This document shows, piece by piece, positions 6,265 through 14,308 of a DNA stretch of 18,506 bases (positions within the stretch are counted from its first letter, which is position 1; each line of letters starts with the position of its first letter). The stretch comes from Spartobacteria bacterium UBA6821 (lineage in GTDB: Bacteria; Verrucomicrobiota; Verrucomicrobiia; Chthoniobacterales; UBA6821): the NCBI GenBank assembly GCA_002452515.1, contig DKEN01000018.1:1-18506 (forward strand), written 5' to 3'. A program made the position numbers and the translations under genes. A model generated the notes under the pieces. The model was given only the letters and a program-made list of their open reading frames with translations, was not told where the DNA came from and made no database searches.

Positions 6265-7857
6265 ATGAATACCTCATTCAAAAAAACACGGCGAATCGTT
6301 GCGGCGATAGCGCTGACGACTCTAGCAACTGCCATGACAGCTTCTGCGGCGAGCCAGCAGAATAATCAGCTTGCCCTTCAGCTCGGTGCCATCCAGCTCG
6401 GCTACACGACAAATGCAAATTGGTCTACTAATGCACAGCTTCTAGCGAACGCACTGACACAGGGCAACAGCGCTCTTGCGGCCACCACGACCAACAAGTA
6501 CACGACCTATGTTGGTACAAACTCGGCTGCGACGAACAATATACCTGTAGCACAGTCATCCACTTTCCGTGCTCAGCTCTATGCGGCCACCTTGGCAGCG
6601 CTGAATACTCCGGTCACTAATACAAACAGGTACGCGACAATCCCTGTCTCTATCTATAATTCGAAGACTGGCAGGATAACGACGAATAAGATCACCAGCT
6701 TCGGTCTGAATCCTAAACTGACCACACCTGCAGCAGTAGTGGCACTTGCCACGGCACGCATCCCCGATCTCGCACCGGGATTGATTTCAAATGCGGTTGC
6801 TTCGACCTTGCTTGTCACCAACAGTGCCTTTGGCGTTGTTTACCCAGTCTGGGGACCACAGCCCTCAGCTTCCTCTGTTAGCAAGATCACCAGTATTACT
6901 AACACGCAGGCAATTCTCACGTTGAATGAAAAAACTCAAGCTACCCAGCTCAACAATGCTGCAGCAGCAGCCAAGTCCTCTCTAACCGCAGCCGTCAAGG
7001 CCTACCTTGCGGGGACAAAGCAATGGGCAGCAGTTCCTAAGACGACGGGGCCAGCTTCAAATAGTGTTTATCTGCCCAACTTCAGCGACAAGCCGATTGG
7101 TCCTACAGGCAACCCCCAAGCTATCGACCTCACTGGCCTTGCTAATGCAGCGGCAGCAGTAGCAGCCAATGCTATTAATGGATTAGGAGCAATCAATACG
7201 AATGGAACAACAAATACCGCAGGTCTCTATGGGAAGACGGCATCGAATGTGACCGTCATCTCAAAGGCTTTGACACAGGCAGCAGCGGCATTCCAGACAA
7301 CTTCCACCAAGGTCACTCCTAATTACGCTTCAGGTGCACTTGGTGCCACGGAATTTGGACTGATCACTCAGGTGGCTGGTGTTAATAACGAGTCATGGGG
7401 GCCACAGACCTCATCAGGTATCGGAGCTATCCTTAATGGGATTGTCGTGGGAGCAGTGAATGCCGTTGGTAAAACTAATGCGACAAACCTAGGTGCCATT
7501 GCTACCGGTATAGCACAGGGATTCGCAGCAGATTACCTGCAAAGCAGCTTTTATGCTCATCTGTCGACTGTATCAGTAGCCACGTTCCTAACTGATAATG
7601 CTAACAACATTTTGCTTGCTTTTACTAATGCTGCCCACGTGACCAATGCAACTGCCTTATCAACTATAACCAGAAACATTAGTGCTGGTATAAGTAATGT
7701 CTATAATGCCTTTAACACAACGACAGGAGTATGGACATTGTCAACAGGTGCGACAGCAATTTCCGGTGCCAAGGGCATTAACCTTGGCGTCAGCACCAAT
7801 ACAACTGCCTTACTCAACGGTGTCGGCACACCAGTCACCGATACGATCGGACTGTAA
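6265..7857 (+). CDS. Exported Ala/Thr/Asn-rich protein of unknown function
   Basis: I do not recognise this 530-aa protein. It has a clear signal peptide: a basic n-region (KKTRR, residues 6-10), a hydrophobic core 11-24 and an ASA-A cleavage site near residue 28. The mature part is dominated by Ala, Thr, Asn, Ser and Gly and contains no cysteine. It includes Ala-rich, probably helical stretches (231-247, 291-310, 335-343) separated by Thr/Asn-rich linkers. A WGPQ-S motif occurs at 196-199 and again at 378-381, hinting at an old internal duplication. There is no anchor, LPXTG, PEP-CTERM or beta-barrel C-terminal signature, so it is probably secreted or periplasmic. Base composition is lower in G+C than the flanking enzymes. 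The gene stands alone, with its own A+T-rich leader and a strong terminator. A surface-layer, filament or matrix component is possible but unproven. Confidence 0.8.
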   Translation: MNTSFKKTRRIVAAIALTTLATAMTASAASQQNNQLALQLGAIQLGYTTNANWSTNAQLLANALTQGNSALAATTTNKYTTYVGTNSAATNNIPVAQSSTFRAQLYAATLAALNTPVTNTNRYATIPVSIYNSKTGRITTNKITSFGLNPKLTTPAAVVALATARIPDLAPGLISNAVASTLLVTNSAFGVVYPVWGPQPSASSVSKITSITNTQAILTLNEKTQATQLNNAAAAAKSSLTAAVKAYLAGTKQWAAVPKTTGPASNSVYLPNFSDKPIGPTGNPQAIDLTGLANAAAAVAANAINGLGAINTNGTTNTAGLYGKTASNVTVISKALTQAAAAFQTTSTKVTPNYASGALGATEFGLITQVAGVNNESWGPQTSSGIGAILNGIVVGAVNAVGKTNATNLGAIATGIAQGFAADYLQSSFYAHLSTVSVATFLTDNANNILLAFTNAAHVTNATALSTITRNISAGISNVYNAFNTTTGVWTLSTGATAISGAKGINLGVSTNTTALLNGVGTPVTDTIGL

Positions 7858-7874
7858 GACTTAAGACTTCAACG

Positions 7875-7911
7875 AAAGCCACCTTCTCGAAATGGGAAGG
7901 TGGCTTTTTTG
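7875..7911 (+). terminator. Rho-independent terminator after the exported protein gene
   Basis: A perfect 12-bp stem is formed by AAAGCCACCTTC (7875-7886) and GAAGGTGGCTTT (7896-7907), with the 9-nt loop TCGAAATGG and a run of T reaching 7910. It lies 18 bp after the stop codon at 7855-7857. This is the clearest intrinsic terminator in the window and shows that the gene is transcribed as a single unit. Confidence 0.93.
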
Positions 7912-7934
7912 TGCTCTGAGTGGATTTGAACCCA

Positions 7935-8217
7935 ATAACAATCACCATCAGAAATGACACTCTATGGCTGGTTCTGTAGACTCACTCTCTTCCCGTTCAA
8001 TTCGTCCATTGAAAGACTCGGGGCCGCACGTTGTGCAACTCTTGTCCATTTCTTTCCCAGGACCGTGTAAGTGTCTCGCCAGACACCAAATCAGTGACTT
8101 GACGGGAGGTGAGAGAACTTGGCTAAGGGAGCCCCTTAAGGGGAGAGAACGTGTCGGGAGAGTATGAAAGCAAAACTCTTTCGCTACGCTGGTACATTTT
8201 CTTCCTGTGATTGCGAT
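7935..8217 (+). repeat. MITE-like element, copy B (283 bp, same termini as copy A)
   Basis: The left end (7935-7960) matches the left end of the 3652-3811 element at 24 of 26 positions. The right end (8192-8217) matches its right end at 22 of 26. Similarity runs a little further in on both sides: ATGAYACT then CTGGTTCT on the left, and CAAAACT then TTCGC before GTAC on the right. The centres are unrelated. The two ends of this copy are themselves inverted at 16 of 26 positions around CAATCAC-N4-AGAAA. Inside are two perfect small palindromes: GTGTCT-CGCC-AGACAC (8071-8086) and CCCCTTAAGGGG (8132-8143). Two frames are open across much of it (7964-8167 plus; about 7948-8217 minus, with a CTTC cysteine pair), but neither resembles a known protein. 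Confidence 0.75.
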
Positions 8218-8230
8218 AATTCCTCAAATG

Positions 8231-8243
8231 AGTGATCATCACT
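8231..8243. promoter_or_regulatory. Palindrome AGTGATCATCACT upstream of the SirB1-like/cinA/GH63 operon
   Basis: A perfect 6-bp-arm palindrome, AGTGAT-C-ATCACT, sits 34 bp before the start codon at 8278 and is followed by a second TGATCA at 8244-8249. Its position between the repeat element and the first gene of a three-gene operon suits an operator, but no regulator is visible nearby and no clear -35/-10 pair was found. Confidence 0.25.
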
Positions 8244-8277
8244 TGATCAGAGGATCTTCCGACAGTAGAAATATTGC

Positions 8278-9111
8278 ATGTCTTCACAGCTCGATGCCAT
8301 TACACGCCTCTTCCGTGACGATGATCCAGAGACGGTGGGGCTGGTGAAGGAGCAGTTGGTTCTCAGGGGTGAGAGCGCAATCGAGGAACTTAGGGATCTA
8401 GTCAATGCCGACTCTGCCATTGTGGCTGCCCACGCACAGGATGTCCTTCATGCCATCGCAGGCAAGCGTGCCTCATCGCAACTGGAGTCGCTCTTGCGCC
8501 ATCAAGAGGATATTCCATTGGAGAAAGCGTGTTGGCTGATCGCGGAGGCGCTGCTGCCGTGGGTGGACTGCGACGAGTTTCGCCGGATGCTTGATGAATG
8601 GGGAGGGGAACTTCGGAGACGCTTGAAGAAAACTCCCATCCATGACTCAGCAGAGAGTGTAGCTACGCTCATCACCTATCTCCACGATGAACTCGGCTTT
8701 GATGGGAATATCGAGAACTACTACAATCACGAGAATTCCCTCCTTCCGTGCGTGATGGAAAATCGCAGGGGACTCCCGCTGACCCTGACCCTGCTTTACA
8801 TCTTTGTCGCTGAGCGTGCAGGAATTTCAGTTCAAGGGGTGAATCTCCCAGGACACTTCATCGCTAGGTGCGGGGAGATCTACTTCGATCCGTTTCATCA
8901 AGGCAGGATTCTCTCCATCGCCGACTGCGCCGATATTCTGGCTCGCCAGCAGATTGAGTTGAGTGACGAGCATCTTGAGAATCCCGGGACACGCCAGATA
9001 GTTGCCCGCCTGCTTGCGAATCTCCGCCATGCTTACGACATCGAGGAGGCAAGCTGGCAGAAGGGGATGCTGGATCGCTGGTTTGCCATCGTGACCGGTG
9101 AATCAGCATGA
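8278..9111 (+). CDS. SirB1/transglutaminase-like family protein (Transglut_core2)
   Basis: This 277-aa cytoplasmic protein has an N-terminal helical part (1-120, HEAT/TPR-like) followed by a SirB1-type transglutaminase-like domain. Family marks are ENRRGLPLTLTLLY (161-174), GVNLPGHFIAR (187-197) and FDPFHQGR (203-210). His193 and Asp204 fall where the His and Asp of a transglutaminase triad would be. The segment that normally carries the nucleophilic Cys reads RRGLPLT and has none, as is usual in SirB1 proteins, so transglutaminase activity is not supported. The function is unknown; roles as a non-catalytic binding domain have been suggested for the family. The stop overlaps the cinA start by 4 bp (ATGA), so the genes are probably co-translated. 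There is no obvious Shine-Dalgarno before 8278. Confidence 0.85.
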   Translation: MSSQLDAITRLFRDDDPETVGLVKEQLVLRGESAIEELRDLVNADSAIVAAHAQDVLHAIAGKRASSQLESLLRHQEDIPLEKACWLIAEALLPWVDCDEFRRMLDEWGGELRRRLKKTPIHDSAESVATLITYLHDELGFDGNIENYYNHENSLLPCVMENRRGLPLTLTLLYIFVAERAGISVQGVNLPGHFIARCGEIYFDPFHQGRILSIADCADILARQQIELSDEHLENPGTRQIVARLLANLRHAYDIEEASWQKGMLDRWFAIVTGESA

Positions 9112-10367
9112 AATTGGCTAAAATCGAACTCCTCAATACAGGGAATGAACTTCTCCTGGGGGGAGTGCGCGATTTGCACCTGCAATGGTTCGGGAAGCAT
9201 CTCTTTCCACTCGGCCTTAGAATAGCGAGACAGGCCACTGTGCCTGACGGATCAATCATCCGCACGGCCCTTTTAGAGACATTTTCACGTGCCGACGTGC
9301 TCATCATCACCGGGGGACTGGGGCCGACAACCGATGATATTACCCGTGAACTGGTCGCGGAGATTCTGAGTCTTCCTCTTAAACTACATCAGGAGACATT
9401 GGAGCGCATTCAGGAGCGCTGTCGAGCTCGTGGCATTCCCTTCCAGCCCCGAATGGAGCGTCAGGCAATGGCTCCCGAGGGAGCAGTGGTTTTGCCAAAT
9501 GATCAGGGAACGGCGCCCGGGCTTTACATTCCTCCCGTCGAGGGAGTTTCGTGGGCCTCGCCGCATCTCTTCCTGCTTCCGGGGCCTCCCCGTGAACTTC
9601 AACCAATGGCCCTCGCCCATGTGCTGCCACGACTGGCCGAGCTTTTCTCCGGAACGGAAAAAAACGAATGCCGCATCTACAGGGTTGTCGGGATGGGCGA
9701 ATCGAAGCTGGAGGCCGCCATCGGATTATCAATCTCCCAGCGGGGCGATTTGGAGGTCGGATATTGCGCGCGTCCCAACGAAGTAGATTTTCGATTGATT
9801 GGAAAATCTGAAATTCTCGACGAAGTGGAGCCCTCGATTCTGGCAGCAGTCGGCGACAAGTTGCTTTCTACAAATGACGAATCGCTCGACGAAGTGGTCG
9901 TTTCTTTGCTCCGCAAAGCGAAAGCCAGCGTGGCCACGGCGGAGTCCTGCACCGGAGGGACGCTGGCCAATCGGCTTACGGATGTGCCGTGTGCCTCGGA
10001 AGTTTTCCTCGAAGGCTTCGTCACCTACAGCAATGAATCGAAAAGCGCCCTCCTCGGAGTTCCCTCCGAGTTGATTGCCCATCGTGGTGCCGTGAGCGAG
10101 GAGGTGGTGTGCGCCATGGCCGAAGGAGCTCTGGAGAGGAGTGGGGCAACCTATGCCCTGGCAACGACAGGAATTGCCGGTCCTGGAGGAGGTTCTCCGG
10201 AGAAGCCGGTGGGCACGGTCTGGTTGGCACTAGCGGAACGGGGGCAGGCAACTCACTCGTGGATGGAGAAATTCATGACCGATCGCCTGACGTTCAAGCA
10301 ACGCGCGACGCAGGCGGCTCTCGATCAGCTTCGCAAGAGGGTCCTTGCTTCACTAACTCATGACTGA
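9108..10367 (+). CDS. cinA: CinA: competence/damage-inducible protein with nicotinamide-nucleotide amidase domain
   Basis: This 419-aa two-domain protein is of normal length for CinA. The N-terminal MoCF/COG1058 domain (about 1-175) shows LLNTGNELLLG (8-18) and TGGLGPTTDDITRE (68-81), associated with ADP-ribose pyrophosphatase-like activity. The C-terminal PncC domain (about 260-415) shows TAESCTGG (277-284) and TTGIAGPGGGSPEKPVGTVW (353-372), and deamidates NMN to nicotinate mononucleotide in pyridine nucleotide salvage. The product would feed NadD, encoded elsewhere in this window. The start ATG overlaps the previous stop by 4 bp. The stop lies 8 bp inside the GH63 gene, so the three genes form one coupled operon. 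No residue central to either motif is missing. Confidence 0.94.
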   Translation: MKLAKIELLNTGNELLLGGVRDLHLQWFGKHLFPLGLRIARQATVPDGSIIRTALLETFSRADVLIITGGLGPTTDDITRELVAEILSLPLKLHQETLERIQERCRARGIPFQPRMERQAMAPEGAVVLPNDQGTAPGLYIPPVEGVSWASPHLFLLPGPPRELQPMALAHVLPRLAELFSGTEKNECRIYRVVGMGESKLEAAIGLSISQRGDLEVGYCARPNEVDFRLIGKSEILDEVEPSILAAVGDKLLSTNDESLDEVVVSLLRKAKASVATAESCTGGTLANRLTDVPCASEVFLEGFVTYSNESKSALLGVPSELIAHRGAVSEEVVCAMAEGALERSGATYALATTGIAGPGGGSPEKPVGTVWLALAERGQATHSWMEKFMTDRLTFKQRATQAALDQLRKRVLASLTHD

Positions 10368-13026
10368 AGAGGAAATCCGCCTCGGTGAAGATGAGCGTCA
10401 TGAGCGTTTCTGGAAACTCTGGGGAACGTATCTCTCGGAGCGGCAGTGGGGAACTGTCCGTGAGGACTACTCCGCTGATGGCAATCCCTGGGAATCCTTT
10501 CCGTTCGATCAGTCACGGAGTCGGGTTTATCGATGGGGTGAAGATGGATTGCTGGGACTGAGCGATCGGTTTGGGAGGCTCTGCTTCGGTCTTGCACTCT
10601 GGAATGGAAAGGATCCGATTCTGAAGGAGCGACTCTTCGGGCTTTCCGGTCCGCAGGGAAACCATGGGGAGGATGTCAAGGAGCTCTACTATTATCTCGA
10701 TGCCACACCCACTCATTCCTATGCCAAGGCTCTCTACAAGTATCCGCAGGGTGAGTTCCCTTACCAGCAACTCATCGACGAGAATGCCGGGCGCTCGCGA
10801 GAGGAGCCTGAGTATGAACTCCTCGACACGGGGATTTTTGCTGAAAATCGTTATTTTGATGTGCAGATCGAGTATGCCAAGGCCTCGATCACCGATATTC
10901 TGATTCGGATTAAAATCACCAACAAAGGCCCTGATACGGCCCGTCTTGTGCTGCTTCCGACACTCTGGTACCGCAATACTTGGATCTGGGGAAAGATCAG
11001 CGAAGAGTGTCTGGAGGAACCGGTAATTTCTTCGAACACTCCCAACCTGCTCTCTGCCAACCATGCGGTGATGGGAGAGTACGAGCTCGCCATTGATCCG
11101 ATGTCGAGAAACGCAGAAACACAATTTCTCTTTACGGACAACGAGACCAATACGGAGCGTCTCTACGGTGCTCCTCCCCTTGGTAAAACCACAGCCCCGC
11201 TTTACTGCAAGGATGCCTTTCATGACGCCGTGGTCCATGGACGGCATGAGGCGGTGAATCCCGATCAGCGCGGTACCAAGGCAGCCGCACTTTATGATCA
11301 GATGATCCCGGCGGGAGAGAGTGTGGAATTCCGCATGCGACTCTCGGCAAAAGGTTCCTATGAGGGGTCTCCCTTCGACGATGCGTTTGAGGATATTTTT
11401 GCAAAGCAACGCCTGGAGGCCGACGAGTTTTACGAAAAGACTCTCAATCCGGCACTCACTTCCGACGAAAAACTCGTCGCGCGGCAAGCCTACGCGGGAT
11501 TGCTCTGGTCGAAGCAGTTTTACAATCTTGTCCAGCCCGAGTGGGCGCAGGGGGATGCCACCATGCCTCCTCCTCCCGCAGGGCATAATACCCGCAATGC
11601 CGACTGGCAGAATATCTTCAACCGGGATGTCATCTCGATGCCCGACACGTGGGAGTATCCCTACTATTGCTCCTGGGATCTCGCCTTTCACACAGCAGCC
11701 TTTACTGGCATTGATGCCGAATTTGCCAAGGATCAGCTCATTCTGCTCCTCAGAGAATGGTACACGCATCCGAACGGCCAGATGCCGGCCTACGAGTGGA
11801 ATTTCTCCGATGTGAATCCGCCCGTGCATGCATGGGCCGCCCTCCGACTCTATCGTGAGGAATCCCTGAAGGGGCGTGGAGACACCTCTTTTTTGGAAAA
11901 AGTCTTTCAAAAGCTGCTCATCAATTTCACCTGGTGGGTAAACCGCAAAGACTCCGATGGTAACAACCTCTTTGAGGGAGGCTTCCTCGGATTTGACAAT
12001 ATCTCCGTCTTTGACCGTTCTAGGCCACTTCCGACGGGAGGTAAGCTCAAGCAGGCGGACGGCACTTCCTGGATGGCGTTTTACTGCCTGAACATGCTCC
12101 AGATGGCCCTCACACTTTCCGAGAGTGATCCGGTCTATGAGGACATGGGGACGAAGTTCATCGCTCATTTCACCCGCATCGTTTCGGCCATGAATAATTT
12201 CTGCGGGGGCGGTCTCTGGGATGAAGAGGATGGGTTTTACTACGACATGCTTGAACTGGAAGACCGACATGTGCCCCTGAAGATCCGATCGATCGAAGGG
12301 TTCATCCCCCTGTTGGCCACCTGTTACACGACGGGAGAACAGCGGCGCAAGAGCCCAGGATTCACCTCACGGCTCCTCTGGTATGTCAAAAACCGCCCCG
12401 AGGTTGCCTGTCATCTGCTGGAGACCAACGGGGATGTTTTTGATCCCGATATCGACCATCTCCTGACCGTCACACCGAGGAACAGGCTGGAGAGAATTAT
12501 GCGCTATCTTTTTGACGAGGAGGAATTCCTTTCACCCTACGGGATCCGTTCTGTTTCAAAGTACCATGATAAGCATCCGTACACCTACACGGTGAACGGG
12601 ACGGTCTATGCCGTTGATTATGAGCCGGGGGAGGGGAGAAGCGCGATGTTTGGGGGAAACTCGAACTGGCGCGGTCCTGTCTGGATGCCGATCAATTACA
12701 TGATCATTCAGGCATTGCGGACCTATGATCACTTCTACGGGGAGAGGCTGAAAGTGGAGTTTCCAACCCGTTCCGGCAACTTCGTCACCCTGGGAGAGGC
12801 GGCGCATCTGCTGGCTCGCCGTGTGAGTGGACTCTTCCTTCCAGACAAAAACGGTGAGCGCCCCTGTCATGGCGAAGAATCAGTCTATACGCAGGATTCG
12901 GAATGGAAGGATCTCGTGCTTTTTTACGAGTACTTTCACGGAGATTCCGGGAAGGGACTTGGAGCCTCCCATCAGACCGGATGGACGGCCTTGATCGCCG
13001 AACTACTGGCGAAGAAGGGGAAGTAG
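10360..13026 (+). CDS. Glycoside hydrolase family 63-type glucosidase
   Basis: This 888-aa protein belongs to the bacterial branch of GH63 (MGH1/Glyco_hydro_63), inverting alpha-glucosidases related to eukaryotic processing glucosidase I and E. coli YgjK. An N-terminal beta-sandwich-like part (about 20-360) precedes an (alpha/alpha)6 barrel (about 365-885). YYCSWDLAFH (435-444) carries Asp440, the likely general acid. NWRGPVWMPIN (about 768-778) is a strong family motif. FYEYFHGD (855-862) contains Glu857, the probable general base, followed by the terminal GWTAL. There is no signal peptide, so it acts in the cytoplasm, perhaps on an alpha-glucosylated metabolite or glycogen-derived oligosaccharide; the substrate is not determinable. 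The ATG overlaps cinA by 8 bp. It converges with the flavoprotein gene across a 25-bp gap that has no visible terminator. Confidence 0.87.
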   Translation: MTEEEIRLGEDERHERFWKLWGTYLSERQWGTVREDYSADGNPWESFPFDQSRSRVYRWGEDGLLGLSDRFGRLCFGLALWNGKDPILKERLFGLSGPQGNHGEDVKELYYYLDATPTHSYAKALYKYPQGEFPYQQLIDENAGRSREEPEYELLDTGIFAENRYFDVQIEYAKASITDILIRIKITNKGPDTARLVLLPTLWYRNTWIWGKISEECLEEPVISSNTPNLLSANHAVMGEYELAIDPMSRNAETQFLFTDNETNTERLYGAPPLGKTTAPLYCKDAFHDAVVHGRHEAVNPDQRGTKAAALYDQMIPAGESVEFRMRLSAKGSYEGSPFDDAFEDIFAKQRLEADEFYEKTLNPALTSDEKLVARQAYAGLLWSKQFYNLVQPEWAQGDATMPPPPAGHNTRNADWQNIFNRDVISMPDTWEYPYYCSWDLAFHTAAFTGIDAEFAKDQLILLLREWYTHPNGQMPAYEWNFSDVNPPVHAWAALRLYREESLKGRGDTSFLEKVFQKLLINFTWWVNRKDSDGNNLFEGGFLGFDNISVFDRSRPLPTGGKLKQADGTSWMAFYCLNMLQMALTLSESDPVYEDMGTKFIAHFTRIVSAMNNFCGGGLWDEEDGFYYDMLELEDRHVPLKIRSIEGFIPLLATCYTTGEQRRKSPGFTSRLLWYVKNRPEVACHLLETNGDVFDPDIDHLLTVTPRNRLERIMRYLFDEEEFLSPYGIRSVSKYHDKHPYTYTVNGTVYAVDYEPGEGRSAMFGGNSNWRGPVWMPINYMIIQALRTYDHFYGERLKVEFPTRSGNFVTLGEAAHLLARRVSGLFLPDKNGERPCHGEESVYTQDSEWKDLVLFYEYFHGDSGKGLGASHQTGWTALIAELLAKKGK

Positions 13027-13051
13027 CGACGGGGAAGAGAAGTGGTAGATG

Positions 13052-14275
13052 CTACGGGTGCTTGCCTTCCAGGTATTCGATTGCCCCCTTGGCTGCCCGG
13101 GTTCCCGTAGCAAAGCATCCCTGCAAGAGATATCCCCCGGTAGGTGCCTCCCAGTCCATCATCTCTCCCGCGACAAACAGACCGGGGAGTCGTTTCATCA
13201 TCAGGGAGTCATCCAATTCGGAGAAGGGAACCCCACCGGCTGAGGAGATGGCTTCTGAGAGCGGGCGCGGCTTGGTGAGGGGAATGGTGATCCTCTTGGC
13301 GGCCTTGGCCAGACCGAGTGGGGAATTTATTGAGTGGTGATCATTGAAGTGTCTCAACAGAGAGACTCCAGCAGGGGATAATTTCCAACTCTCGCGAGCG
13401 ACATCGAGTAGATCGCCTGAAGTATGCTGAATTTTAAGAGCAAGTTCTTCTGCGGTAAATGATGGTTTTAAATCTAAAATTAGTGATGGCTTTTCAAGAG
13501 AGCGCAAGGTGGCGCCAAGCTGATAGAGTGCTCCCCCCTCCAAACCATAGCGGGTGATCAAAAGCTCCCCTGCAATGGTTTTTTCACCGGCAGTCACCTC
13601 GATATTTTTCAAAGGAAGTCCCTCTGTCTCTTGAATGATGTCCGGATTCCAAGTGACTTCCCATCCGCAGTTGGCCGAGGTCAACGGGGTGATGGCTATG
13701 CCCAGTCCTTGGAGTAGGGAAACCCATTCACCGGTGGATCCTGTTTCTGGCCAACTTCCACCTCCTAGTGCAAGGATCACGGCATCAGTTACGATGGTGG
13801 TTTTATCATGATGTTGGTGAAACTCTAGAGTAAAACGGTCATCATGTTTTATGATGCCAACGAGTTTGTGGTTTGTCAGGAAGTGTACTCCCTGCGCTCT
13901 CAGGCGTTCCACCCACCGTCTTAAAAGCGGCGCGGCTTTAAATTCCTTCGGAAAGACCCGACCGCTTGTTCCAATGAAAGTTTCGATGCCCAAGTTTTCC
14001 GCCCAGGAACGCAAGGCAGTATTATCAAATCCTGAGAGAAGAGATGTCCAATATGATTCCTTTGTTCCCTGTGAAGAGTAGCGTTTTACAAAGCGTTCCA
14101 GGGTTTCTGAATGGGTGAGATTCAGGCCTCCTTTTCCGGCGATCAGAAACTTTCTCCCAACAGACGGTTTCGCATCAAAGAGGGTGACTTTCATCCCTGA
14201 TTGTGCGGCAACCTCGGCAGCTCGCAACCCTGCAGGTCCTCCTCCAATAATACTGAGACCTGCAATCTGCTCCAA
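13052..14275 (-). CDS. FAD-dependent oxidoreductase, HI0933/BaiN family (TIGR03862-like flavoprotein)
   Basis: This 407-aa flavoprotein has the Rossmann FAD-binding motif GGGPAGLRAAE (11-21), the family motif GRKFLIAGKGGLNLTHSE just after it, and the C-terminal FVAGEMMDWEAPTGGYLLQG motif that closes the FAD site. These match the HI0933/BaiN group, closest to the TIGR03862 (PP_4765) subfamily, whose substrate is unknown. The likely start is TTG at 14273-14275; the next codon is GAG, and no in-frame ATG or GTG lies between the upstream stop and the Rossmann motif. The gene starts 33 bp after the ppc stop on the same strand, so it may be co-transcribed with ppc. Cytosolic location is inferred from the lack of a signal peptide. 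Confidence 0.88.
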   Translation of the reverse strand: MEQIAGLSIIGGGPAGLRAAEVAAQSGMKVTLFDAKPSVGRKFLIAGKGGLNLTHSETLERFVKRYSSQGTKESYWTSLLSGFDNTALRSWAENLGIETFIGTSGRVFPKEFKAAPLLRRWVERLRAQGVHFLTNHKLVGIIKHDDRFTLEFHQHHDKTTIVTDAVILALGGGSWPETGSTGEWVSLLQGLGIAITPLTSANCGWEVTWNPDIIQETEGLPLKNIEVTAGEKTIAGELLITRYGLEGGALYQLGATLRSLEKPSLILDLKPSFTAEELALKIQHTSGDLLDVARESWKLSPAGVSLLRHFNDHHSINSPLGLAKAAKRITIPLTKPRPLSEAISSAGGVPFSELDDSLMMKRLPGLFVAGEMMDWEAPTGGYLLQGCFATGTRAAKGAIEYLEGKHP

Positions 14276-14308
14276 AATAGATCTAATTATAAATAGTAAA
14301 AAAGACTC

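Noticed and set aside
7964..8167. 67-codon plus-strand frame inside copy B
   Set aside because: It lies wholly inside the repeat centre, has no Shine-Dalgarno and no family resemblance, and competes with an equally open minus-strand frame.
10513..12270. 585-codon open frame on the minus strand opposite the GH63 gene
   Set aside because: Its translation shows no domain and is a shadow of the well-supported GH63 gene, caused by codon bias in a G+C-rich gene. Similar but shorter shadows occur opposite cinA, namZ and ppc.
8278..13026. Defence or toxin-antitoxin system in the accessory-looking stretch after the exported protein
   Set aside because: All three proteins match known housekeeping or metabolic families. 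No nuclease, toxin, NTPase sensor or reverse transcriptase motif was seen.
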